Shown here: piece by piece, positions 1-5,844 of the stretch
How positions within the stretch are numbered: the stretch's first letter is position 1
Layout: each line of letters opens with the position of its first letter
Source: Acidimicrobiales bacterium
GTDB taxonomy: Bacteria > Actinomycetota > Acidimicrobiia > Acidimicrobiales > JABEUL01
Direction of reading: 5' to 3'
NCBI GenBank assembly: GCA_027451605.1
Contig: DAIDJA010000012.1
Span: forward strand, 1 to 13,344
DNA length: 13,344 nucleotides
Notes under the pieces: generated by a model
Told to the model about the DNA's origin: nothing
Databases searched by the model: none
What the model saw: the letters and a program-made list of their open reading frames with translations, nothing else
Program-made: the position numbers and the translations under genes

Positions 1-2
1 AA

Positions 3-1406
3 GTGGGATCCAAAGCAAACGGCGGATTAGTGTCTGCTACAACATCGGGTATCTGTAAATCTCCCACAGCCCCCGTTACTAATGTTCAGACTGGCTCAGT
101 CACCGGCTTTATTGGACACAAAGGAAGGTGGCTTACTGACTCAAATGGTCGAGTTTTATTGATTCACGGAATTAATTACGTGAATAAAATTGCGCCGTTT
201 ACCCCATGCGGTGCTTCATTCGGGCAAGGTGACGTTAAATGGATAGCTCAGCAAGGCTTTAAGGTAGTACGACTGGGAGTGCTATTCACCGGGCTATTCC
301 CAAAACCCGGGGGAGTAGACAATACATATATTAACGACATTGCCTCCACCGTAAATTTGCTGGCCGAATACCACATCTATACTTTACTTGACTATCATCA
401 GGACGGATACGGTCCTTCCCTTGGATATCCGGGTGCAAATGACGGTTTCCCGGCATGGCTTACCGTTACCGACGGAGCTAAAAATACCAAGACCGGATTT
501 CCGCTCTATTACATAACCAATCCCGCTATTCAGGCAGCATTTCAAAATCTTTGGGATAACGCAAAAGTATCAACCGGACAAAGAATTCAATCGGTGCTTG
601 AGCAGGGATACCTTGCGGTTGCCAAGAAGTTTGCGAACGATCCGTGGGTTTTAGGTTATGAGATCTTAAATGAGCCATGGCCGGGAGCGGGTAACGGCTG
701 GCAAGACTGTTTAAATAACTCAGTATCGGGATGTCAAAATCTCGATTCTTCGGAGTTGGACAAATTTTATACTTCGGTGACAAAGACAATCAGATCTGTC
801 GATACTAGACACTTAATTTTTGGAGAACCGTTCGTTCTGTTTAATTTTGGTGAATCTCCGGCTGGTATTTCAGTTCCGGGAAATGATCCTAATGCTGGGA
901 TGGCATTTCATATGTACACTTTGACGCCGTCTAAAGAACCTTCGGTTATAAATTATGTAGATCAATGGGCATTAAGCCATAACGGAGCCGTTTTAAACAC
1001 CGAATGGGATTCCACGGCCGGAACGCCGCCGATCATAAGGCAGTCCACCGAATTGAATAATGCCCTTATCCCATGGATATATTGGGCCTACAATGCCAAT
1101 CACAACTCGCCTGAGATGCAGGATTTAAATCAGCCTTATCCGTTAGCAATAAGCGGTGTTCCGATGAGCTATAACTATGACTTTAATACCAATACGATGA
1201 CCTTAAGTTGGACTTCGTCTTCAGGTGTTACAAATCCTATTACATCAATTGAAACACCTCTGTCAGCATATCCCAATGGCTACAGTGTGCAGGTAACTGG
1301 TGCCAAAGTAATATCGACTTCCTGTGGTAGGGTACTGAATCTTGAGATGTTAAAAGGAGTAAAGACTGCCAGTATAACGATTACTCCCGGTGGAAATTGT
1401 AAGTAG
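3..1406 (+). CDS. Secreted GH5 glycosidase, endoglycoceramidase-like (5' partial)
   Basis: A glycoside hydrolase family 5 (clan GH-A) retaining enzyme resembling endoglycoceramidases, which release the oligosaccharide from ceramide. Numbering is from the first visible codon, GTG at position 3. What is seen: LLDYHQDGYG in the barrel (compare DMHQD in known members), the acid/base glutamate E224 in EILNEPWPG, FHMYT, and the nucleophile E334 in LNTEWDS. The 110-residue gap between the glutamates is close to that of characterised bacterial endoglycoceramidases. From about residue 375 a beta-rich tail resembles the C-terminal domain of the family (Glyco_hydro_5_C). Six cysteines (18, 69, 236, 244, 441, 466) suggest disulfides and export. 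No signal peptide is visible and the frame is open to the window edge, so the true start is probably upstream. The substrate cannot be deduced; other glycolipids or beta-glycosides are possible. It is convergent with the next gene. Confidence 0.85.
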   Translation: MGSKANGGLVSATTSGICKSPTAPVTNVQTGSVTGFIGHKGRWLTDSNGRVLLIHGINYVNKIAPFTPCGASFGQGDVKWIAQQGFKVVRLGVLFTGLFPKPGGVDNTYINDIASTVNLLAEYHIYTLLDYHQDGYGPSLGYPGANDGFPAWLTVTDGAKNTKTGFPLYYITNPAIQAAFQNLWDNAKVSTGQRIQSVLEQGYLAVAKKFANDPWVLGYEILNEPWPGAGNGWQDCLNNSVSGCQNLDSSELDKFYTSVTKTIRSVDTRHLIFGEPFVLFNFGESPAGISVPGNDPNAGMAFHMYTLTPSKEPSVINYVDQWALSHNGAVLNTEWDSTAGTPPIIRQSTELNNALIPWIYWAYNANHNSPEMQDLNQPYPLAISGVPMSYNYDFNTNTMTLSWTSSSGVTNPITSIETPLSAYPNGYSVQVTGAKVISTSCGRVLNLEMLKGVKTASITITPGGNCK

Positions 1407-1464
1407 ACCAACTAAGTTTTAAGTTATCTTTTTAGGATCAAGTTTATTTCTGGATTTGTCGGGA

Positions 1465-2286
1465 TTAAGGTTTTGTGGATTTGGCTTTGGTAAGTTTTAG
1501 AACGCTTGTAGATATTAAAGCGATTAAACCGAATATTGCCACCAAAGCCAATATAAATAGATCCTTTCCCGGCCATTTAAGTGTTGCCCCTTCACCTATG
1601 TAAAATGTCCCGAATGACATTAACATTATGCCAACTGTCATTTTGAGCGCGTTTTCCGGTACTCCAGTCAGGGCTTTGGTGAAAATAAAGCCAGCGATGG
1701 CAACCACTACCAAAGCCGCTAAAGCTCCCAAAGACGATATAGAAAGTGATTTATTCGCAGAACTGAGAGATACAACTATTATCACAACTTCCAAACCTTC
1801 AATAAATACACCGTTAAAAGCCATAGAAAAGCCTTCGCGTTTAATTGGCGTATCCAAAAACTTAAGGAATCTGAACTTCATTGAGGTCTTTGTATCCTCT
1901 TTGAGTTTGGAAAGTTTTTCTACATTTTCCTGATAAATCTTAGCTTCGTCATGTTTTGCCTTCAGTCCGGCCGCCCTTAAAATAGCTTTTCGTATCCATT
2001 TGAATCCAAAATACAACAGGATTAATCCGATTGCAAATTGGAGTACCTTTAAGGGAACAAAATGAATTATAGGTTCACCTACGATAAGAATCAGAATTGA
2101 TAACACGATCGCAGAAAAACCTGCTGCTATGAGTGCAACTTTAAAGTTAACTGACTTACCTACGGCAACGACTATCGTCAAAGCTTCGACCATTTCTACC
2201 AGACAGGCCAAAAAGGTGGCAATAAAAATTGCGGAATCAGAAGCTGTTCCGGTCGAATGCACGGTAATTGCGGCTAAGTTCTGCAT
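1465..2286 (-). CDS. COG4280-like integral membrane protein with two E-x-x-E motifs
   Basis: A 273-residue polytopic membrane protein of unknown function, probably of the uncharacterised COG4280 type. I count six or seven hydrophobic segments in two halves, separated by a charged cytoplasmic stretch at about residues 96-152. Each half opens with a similar acidic membrane motif: VEMVEALT (E31, E34) and IEGLEVVI (E163, E166). This internal repeat recalls the REGLE motifs of FTR1 iron permeases and the paired acidic motifs of the LysE/GDT1 transporters, so a metal-ion transporter is a reasonable inference but unproven. The ATG at 2284-2286 is the first good start; upstream there is only a weak GGAA. 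The gene lies 103 bp downstream of tRNA-Thr on the same strand, with no convincing terminator between them, so read-through from the tRNA promoter is possible. Confidence 0.7.
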   Translation of the reverse strand: MQNLAAITVHSTGTASDSAIFIATFLACLVEMVEALTIVVAVGKSVNFKVALIAAGFSAIVLSILILIVGEPIIHFVPLKVLQFAIGLILLYFGFKWIRKAILRAAGLKAKHDEAKIYQENVEKLSKLKEDTKTSMKFRFLKFLDTPIKREGFSMAFNGVFIEGLEVVIIVVSLSSANKSLSISSLGALAALVVVAIAGFIFTKALTGVPENALKMTVGIMLMSFGTFYIGEGATLKWPGKDLFILALVAIFGLIALISTSVLKLTKAKSTKP

Positions 2287-2389
2287 TAGTTATCTCTGTT
2301 CCAAAAGGATCTAGTTCGTTTAAAGCTGATAAGCGGGTACTACTGATTAGTGTACGACTGAATCTGAATCTGTATTTGTTTAATTGCAG

Positions 2390-2462
2390 AGCTGGTGGTG
2401 GGACTCGAACCCACGACCTGACGATTACAAATCGCCTGCGCTTCCAACTGCGCCACACCAGC
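2390..2462 (-). tRNA. tRNA-Thr (anticodon UGU)
   Basis: Reading the minus strand gives a complete 73-nt cloverleaf. It has a perfect 7-bp acceptor stem (GCTGGTG/CACCAGC), a D stem GCGC/GCGC around the loop AGTTGGAA, and an anticodon stem GGCGA/TCGTC with one G-U pair around the loop TTTGTAA. The anticodon is therefore TGT, reading ACA (Thr). The variable region is AGGTC, followed by the T arm GTGGG-TTCGAGT-CCCAC. The discriminator base is T and the 3' CCA is not encoded (TCTGC follows), so CCA must be added enzymatically. Open frames crossing this locus on both strands are spurious. Confidence 0.97.
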
Positions 2463-2520
2463 AAAGATCATAAATAATCCAGCAAAGATCATAAATAATC
2501 CAGCAAAGATCATAAATAAT
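2458..2520. repeat. Perfect 3x 21-bp tandem repeat at the tRNA-Thr 5' flank
   Basis: Three identical, directly abutting 21-bp units occupy 2458-2478, 2479-2499 and 2500-2520. On the plus strand each starts CCAGCAAAGATCATAAAT. The first five bases of the first unit (CCAGC) are the 5' end of the tRNA acceptor stem, so the repeat extends into the mature gene and copies the acceptor tip plus its upstream sequence. On the transcribed strand every unit carries TATGAT. The period of 21 bp is two helical turns, so all copies face the same side of the DNA. This could be a recent slippage duplication or a multiplied promoter element. Confidence 0.95.
2467..2472 (-). promoter_or_regulatory. Putative -10 box for tRNA-Thr
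   Basis: The minus strand reads TATGAT ending 4 nt before the mature tRNA 5' base at 2462. This places the predicted start within a nucleotide or two of the tRNA itself, leaving little or no 5' leader for RNase P. The same hexamer recurs 21 and 42 bp upstream in the other repeat units. No clear -35 lies at 16-18 bp; CTTTGCTGG in the neighbouring unit is wrongly spaced. The box is good, but promoter activity is inferred. Confidence 0.45.
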
Positions 2521-2533
2521 ATTGTACTATCAA

Positions 2534-2546
2534 TGTGTTGAACACA
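2534..2546. repeat. Short palindrome TGTGTTGAACACA
   Basis: A perfect 6+1+6 inverted repeat (TGTGTT-G-AACACA) lies 13 bp beyond the tandem repeats. A further AACACA half-site stands shortly downstream in CGACAACACATGG. It sits upstream of the tRNA promoter on one strand and about 215 bp upstream of the LytR_C gene on the other, so it could be an operator for a dimeric regulator. It lacks a following T tract, so it is not an obvious terminator. It may also be chance in AT-rich sequence. Confidence 0.3.
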
Positions 2547-2703
2547 AAAACGACAACACATGGCGATTGATGCCGGCATAAGGTAATTTTCAGATCAAAA
2601 ACCAATTTATATACCAAGCATAACATTTATGAGTCAAATTCAAGTTGAAACCATGTTTAAGTCAATAAAAATTGAATAAATACTTGTATTTAACGCAAAA
2701 TAG

Positions 2704-2728
2704 TATAATTCTTGTAATAGGGTATAAT
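2704..2728 (+). promoter_or_regulatory. Two TATAAT -10 boxes upstream of the LytR_C-otsB operon
   Basis: Perfect TATAAT hexamers occur at 2704-2709 and 2723-2728, 19 bp apart. The second would start transcription near 2735, leaving a leader of about 26 nt that contains the AAAGGA site before 2761. No -35 of good sequence sits at 17 bp from either; TTGTAT at 2684-2689 is 14 bp from the first box. The rest of the 2521-2748 gap is AT-rich and contains nothing else I can assign. Confidence 0.45.
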
Positions 2729-2747
2729 TTTATCCGTCTTATTGATA

Positions 2748-2763
2748 AAAGGATTTTAAGCTG
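2748..2763 (+). promoter_or_regulatory. Shine-Dalgarno site positioned for a CTG start
   Basis: AAAGGA at 2748-2753 is followed by a 7-nt spacer and the codon CTG at 2761-2763. The in-frame TAA at 2746-2748 ends the open frame immediately upstream. The only conventional alternative in frame is TTG at 2836, which lies inside the transmembrane helix and has AGGG just 2 nt before it, too close to act as a ribosome binding site. The spacing therefore favours CTG. Confidence 0.55.
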
Positions 2764-3315
2764 ACTGAAAATCGTGATTTTAAAATACCGGAAAAAAGGT
2801 TTTCCGGAATTGCCGCTTTTTCGGCTAAAAGGGCCTTGGTCTTTGTCATTTTTTTGATATTGGCTATAGTAATGCTGTCAACTAAATTTAATCAAAGCCA
2901 AACATCATTAAGTTCTTTGCAGCAGTCGTCAACCGGGTCAAATAATACTGCTACTTCGACTTCAGTCACTTCCACTACGGCTTCGTCAAATCAGTCGCTT
3001 AACGGAGTAACCGTACTGGTTGCAAACGGTACTTCAACTTTGAAAGCAGCATCTTACTTTTCAAATATTTTAAAGACCGAAGGGGCAAATACACTGACTC
3101 CTACCGATGCTATACCCGCAGGGACTACTGCTGTTTATTATATTCAGGGTCAGCAGCAGGCAGCTGCAGCTGTTGCGGCAGACCTTAAACTTTCCGCTTC
3201 GGCGATTTCTCCAATGCCTGCCGGATCGCCACCTGTTACTTCGTTAGGCAGTGCTCAAATACTTGTGGTAGTCGGTCCTAATCTTTTGAGCCAGATTACT
3301 ACCACTACGACATAG
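2761..3315 (+). CDS. Membrane-anchored LytR_C-domain protein
   Basis: An actinobacterial-style single-pass protein (184 aa from CTG at 2761) with a C-terminal LytR_C domain, the module also found at the end of LytR-CpsA-Psr cell-wall ligases. The layout is a basic N-terminal tail (residues 1-24, ending SAKRA), one hydrophobic helix (about 25-40), a Ser/Thr-rich linker (about 41-80), and the domain from about residue 83. The domain carries VLVANGTSTLKAA, a central AVYYIQGQ strand and a final ILVVVGP strand. There is no LCP catalytic domain, so it is not a full wall-teichoic or arabinogalactan ligase; an envelope-associated binding role is a guess. Gene callers would probably begin at TTG 2836, which removes the basic tail and first helix residues. 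It precedes otsB by 26 bp, so the two are probably co-transcribed. The function is unknown. Confidence 0.75.
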   Translation: MTENRDFKIPEKRFSGIAAFSAKRALVFVIFLILAIVMLSTKFNQSQTSLSSLQQSSTGSNNTATSTSVTSTTASSNQSLNGVTVLVANGTSTLKAASYFSNILKTEGANTLTPTDAIPAGTTAVYYIQGQQQAAAAVAADLKLSASAISPMPAGSPPVTSLGSAQILVVVGPNLLSQITTTTT

Positions 3316-3341
3316 ACTAAGACTTATTAATAAGAAAACTT

Positions 3342-4103
3342 GTGTACGGTCAGGAAATATTGGATATATCTGCCAAAAGAGCTTTTATAATCTCAGATTT
3401 TGACGGTACGCTTTCCCCAATAGTTTCAGAACCACTGAATGCTGAATTTGAAGTCGATGCGGTGGCGACACTCGTTGATCTGAGTTTTCGATTTAAGACC
3501 GTAGCAATTTTGTCAGGTCGATCCAGTGATTTTATTTTATCCAAGGCGGCAGTCTCATCGGCTTATATGGACGGTTTTAAAGACCAAATAAAGATATTCG
3601 GTCTTTACGGAAATGAAAATTTAAAAGAGGATCTCCGATTGACTGAAGCAGTGGCAGACATCGCTCGAGAGTTGGATTCACAGTTTTCTAATGCGGTATT
3701 AGTTGAAAATAAGTTAATATCAGTTACCGTACATTACCGAAATAATGCAAATAAAAAACGTGTAATTGGAGAAAGTATTGATTCGGTTCTTTCCAATTAT
3801 AGAGAGTTTACTGTCATACCGGCAAAAATGAGTTATGAGGTAGTGCCTAAAATTTTTAAAAAAAAAGGTGACGTCATAACAGATCTTCTAAAATCTCACG
3901 ACGGAGGATATTATTTGGGAGACGACGTAGGTGATTTGGATGCATTTAAAGCTCTGAAGATGCAACCGTCCAAGGCAACATGTTCGGTAGCTATAAGATC
4001 CACAGATACTCCTCAGGATGTAATTAACGCAGCAGACATATCTGTTGGAAGCACAAAAGAGGCGGTAAAGTTTCTCAAAAAATTAAAAGCTGAATTTGAA
4101 TAG
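3342..4103 (+). CDS. otsB: Trehalose-6-phosphate phosphatase
   Basis: A HAD-superfamily phosphatase (253 aa) converting trehalose 6-phosphate to trehalose in the cytoplasm. HAD motif I is DFDGTLSPI, with nucleophile D19 and acid/base D21. Motif II is the LSGRS segment. The cap region has IFGLYGNEN and ISVTVHYR, as in the family. Motif III lysine lies in FKKKGDV (K173-K175), and motif IV is GDDVGDLDAF (D194, D195, D198). The length is normal for OtsB. The GTG at 3342 is the first plausible start after an in-frame stop at 3318-3320; there is no clear ribosome binding site, so coupling to the preceding gene is likely. A run of nine A at 3858-3866 encodes the KKK before motif III and is a slippage-prone spot. 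Its partner otsA converges from the other strand 9 bp away. Confidence 0.9.
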   Translation: MYGQEILDISAKRAFIISDFDGTLSPIVSEPLNAEFEVDAVATLVDLSFRFKTVAILSGRSSDFILSKAAVSSAYMDGFKDQIKIFGLYGNENLKEDLRLTEAVADIARELDSQFSNAVLVENKLISVTVHYRNNANKKRVIGESIDSVLSNYREFTVIPAKMSYEVVPKIFKKKGDVITDLLKSHDGGYYLGDDVGDLDAFKALKMQPSKATCSVAIRSTDTPQDVINAADISVGSTKEAVKFLKKLKAEFE

Positions 4104-4112
4104 CAACCGGAC

Positions 4113-5498
4113 CTACTTTTGGTTAGAAGTAAGTTCAACTAATTTGTTGAACCAAGTTTCTGCGGTGTTAATTTTACATAATTGCTTTAAGGTCTCTAAA
4201 TTATGCTTTCTTACCGTTTTAGGCTGAACCAGTGCCAAATATATTGCTTCGGCGGTATTTGCTATATCCTCGGGGTCTATGCCGATCACAAAATCCTTAA
4301 ATTCATGATAAGCGCCTGTGTTATGTGACAATATTATTGAACAGTCCTTTTCGTTGACTACCACAGCCTCTTTAACAACCAGATTCATTCCGTCTGAAAA
4401 TGAGTTAACCATTACAATATTTGCTATAGATAATGCGGCAAGCGAAGTTAGTCTGTCATTCTGAATAATTAGGTCAATAGGAAGATATTTCGAGGTCTGA
4501 TAATTTAAGTTAATTGTTTTAACAACTTCTTGTACTCTCTGGCTTAGTTCACAGTACTCTTTAACTTCTGTTCGGGAGGGATATATAAAGGCCTTAAATA
4601 TTATTTTGTCTACAAATTCAGGGTGATCTTTTAAGAACTTGTCAAATCCCAGAAATCCGTTAATAATATTCTTCGAGGGTTCCAATCTGTCTGACCGTAC
4701 CAGCAGGGCGGTTTCACCGGTGTCAATTTGATTTTGAATATCTTTAAAGGATTTGGAATTTTTAGTTTCGATGAGTCCCTTTGCATCTACTCCCAATCCC
4801 AAGCTGAAGGTATTCGGGGGTATTTTTATGAATGATTTGTAAACTTCGATAAATCTGTTTTCCCACAGTGCAGTGTGAAAACCGGCCAAGGTGCCTTCGG
4901 GGTTAATCCCAGTGAGGAGTTCACATGCTACTGACACGGGGATATTCTTAAAATCTTCTTTTGTTCCGAAAGGGATATGTGAAAAATGGCTGATTTTTAG
5001 ATCCGGTCTTGCCTTCTTTAGTAAATTTGGAACAAGACTCAGATGATAGTCTTGAATTAAGACCAGTGAGTCTTCTGTTGCGGCATCTATAATGTTTTCG
5101 GCAAACAATAAGTTGAATGTTCTGAAGTTCTCCCAAGCCGAATGGAATTTATCGTCGTAAGTCGGTTCAGGATAAAATTTAAACAGTCCATGGTGCAGAA
5201 ACCACAAAAATCTGTTGGATATAAAACCATACGCATCTTTATAGATTTCTTCGTCGACAGTAACCGGCCAAAGTGTAACTCCGGAAAGCTTGCTTTTCGA
5301 CTCTTCGTCTTTTAGTCCGGAGGTATTACTGGAAAACCAGATGACATCTTTGGAATCTACTGTCCCGGAAAACTGTTCGGCTACATTGATGAGGCTCGGC
5401 ATCAATGCCTGCACCAGTCCACCGGAGGCGTATTTGGCGCTGTCACTTCGGATTGGTCCTCGGTTTGAAGCGACAATTATGCTGCTGTGAGAAGACAT
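4113..5498 (-). CDS. otsA: Trehalose-6-phosphate synthase (GT20)
   Basis: A glycosyltransferase family 20 enzyme (461 aa) joining a nucleotide-activated glucose to glucose 6-phosphate. Visible motifs in order: ASNRGPIR (about residues 10-17), SGGLVQAL, FLWFLHHG, LIQDYHL (D150), RSDRLEPSKN (R271 and K276, at the spacing of R262/K267 in E. coli OtsA), and the C-terminal DGMNLVVKEAV that contacts the sugar nucleotide. The length matches OtsA (about 470). The ATG at 5496-5498 opens the frame at the expected point. A related GT20 activity such as glucosylglycerol-phosphate synthase cannot be fully excluded, but the adjacent otsB makes trehalose synthesis much more likely. The gene is transcribed away from the cysteine desulfurase, with its own promoter almost at the start codon, and converges on otsB. 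Confidence 0.9.
   Translation of the reverse strand: MSSHSSIIVASNRGPIRSDSAKYASGGLVQALMPSLINVAEQFSGTVDSKDVIWFSSNTSGLKDEESKSKLSGVTLWPVTVDEEIYKDAYGFISNRFLWFLHHGLFKFYPEPTYDDKFHSAWENFRTFNLLFAENIIDAATEDSLVLIQDYHLSLVPNLLKKARPDLKISHFSHIPFGTKEDFKNIPVSVACELLTGINPEGTLAGFHTALWENRFIEVYKSFIKIPPNTFSLGLGVDAKGLIETKNSKSFKDIQNQIDTGETALLVRSDRLEPSKNIINGFLGFDKFLKDHPEFVDKIIFKAFIYPSRTEVKEYCELSQRVQEVVKTINLNYQTSKYLPIDLIIQNDRLTSLAALSIANIVMVNSFSDGMNLVVKEAVVVNEKDCSIILSHNTGAYHEFKDFVIGIDPEDIANTAEAIYLALVQPKTVRKHNLETLKQLCKINTAETWFNKLVELTSNQK
4133..4152. repeat. 7-bp perfect hairpin at the otsB/otsA convergence
   Basis: GTTCAAC and GTTGAAC flank a 6-base TAATTT loop, inside the last codons of otsA and 30 bp after the otsB stop. 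It could end otsB transcripts, but neither side carries a proper T tract. It is therefore at best a weak terminator and may simply reflect coding sequence. Confidence 0.3.
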
Positions 5499-5506
5499 TC
5501 CTATAA

Positions 5507-5535
5507 AGTCTAACGAAAGTTTTGTATCATTGCAA
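5507..5535 (-). promoter_or_regulatory. Predicted otsA promoter giving a near-leaderless mRNA
   Basis: On the minus strand TTGCAA (5535-5530) and TAGACT (5512-5507) are separated by exactly 17 bp, a sigma-70-like arrangement. Counting the last base of the -10 as -7 puts +1 at about 5500, only 2 nt before the ATG at 5498. The AGGA directly abutting the ATG is too close to serve as a normal ribosome binding site, which fits leaderless translation. Confidence 0.55.
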
Positions 5536-5832
5536 TAGTTATTTTCGATATGGTAAGCAATAAGGCTGACTTATTTTCACAAAAGGCTCTTGTCTTTATA
5601 ACAATATTGATCTAAATCTGGGTTGCTATAGGTTACAATCCACAGGAAAACATAGTCTGACTTTAAATTCTTAAATTAAGCTAAAATATTGAAAAGATAC
5701 TTATTTGCACAGGCATTTGTTTTAACAATCATTTATTTTAACGTCACTTGATTAATCCGGCACATGTTTGATTTGTGTGAGTTTGTTAAAAATATTTTGA
5801 AACCTAATCAAGCAGCCATTTTAATAACTATT

Positions 5833-5838
5833 TAATAC
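5833..5838 (+). promoter_or_regulatory. Putative -10 box for a leaderless cysteine desulfurase mRNA
   Basis: TAATAC ends 6 nt before the ATG at 5845, so the predicted start of transcription coincides with the A of the start codon. No Shine-Dalgarno sequence precedes this ATG. No good -35 lies at 17 bp. An alternative is TTGAAA (5797-5802) paired with TTTAAT (5820-5825), which would leave a leader of about a dozen nt. Confidence 0.4.
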
Positions 5839-5844
5839 TGATTT

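Larger units (their letters stand above)
5499..5844. other. Divergent intergenic region, otsA / cysteine desulfurase
   Basis: A 346-bp AT-rich gap between divergently transcribed genes. Its left end holds the otsA promoter and its right end the putative desulfurase promoter. Between them I see no tRNA, no recognisable riboswitch and no convincing ORF; a 21-codon frame at 5550-5615 has no support. AAAATATT near 5685 and AATATTTT near 5793 form a distant inverted pair, probably by chance in this composition. Confidence 0.6.

Noticed and set aside
2337..2355. Bulged hairpin (GTAC/GTAC plus ACT/AGT) downstream of tRNA-Thr, considered as a terminator
   Set aside because: Weak A/T-rich stem with a bulge and no T tract after it on the minus strand.
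2268..2477. Plus-strand ORF reading AGGGTRTHDLTITNRLRFQLRHTS
   Set aside because: It is the antisense translation of tRNA-Thr, a well-known false ORF in annotations.
2340..2579. Minus-strand ORF with the internal repeat LFMIFAG x3
   Set aside because: It runs through the 21-bp repeats (7 codons each) and the tRNA-Thr gene; the apparent protein repeat is just the DNA repeat translated.
2629..2679. 16-codon ORF beginning MSQIQVETM
   Set aside because: No ribosome binding site, very short, and no further evidence of coding.
5550..5615. 21-codon plus-strand ORF with a hydrophobic C terminus in the otsA/desulfurase gap
   Set aside because: No ribosome binding site or recognisable similarity, and a frame this short is expected by chance in AT-rich sequence.
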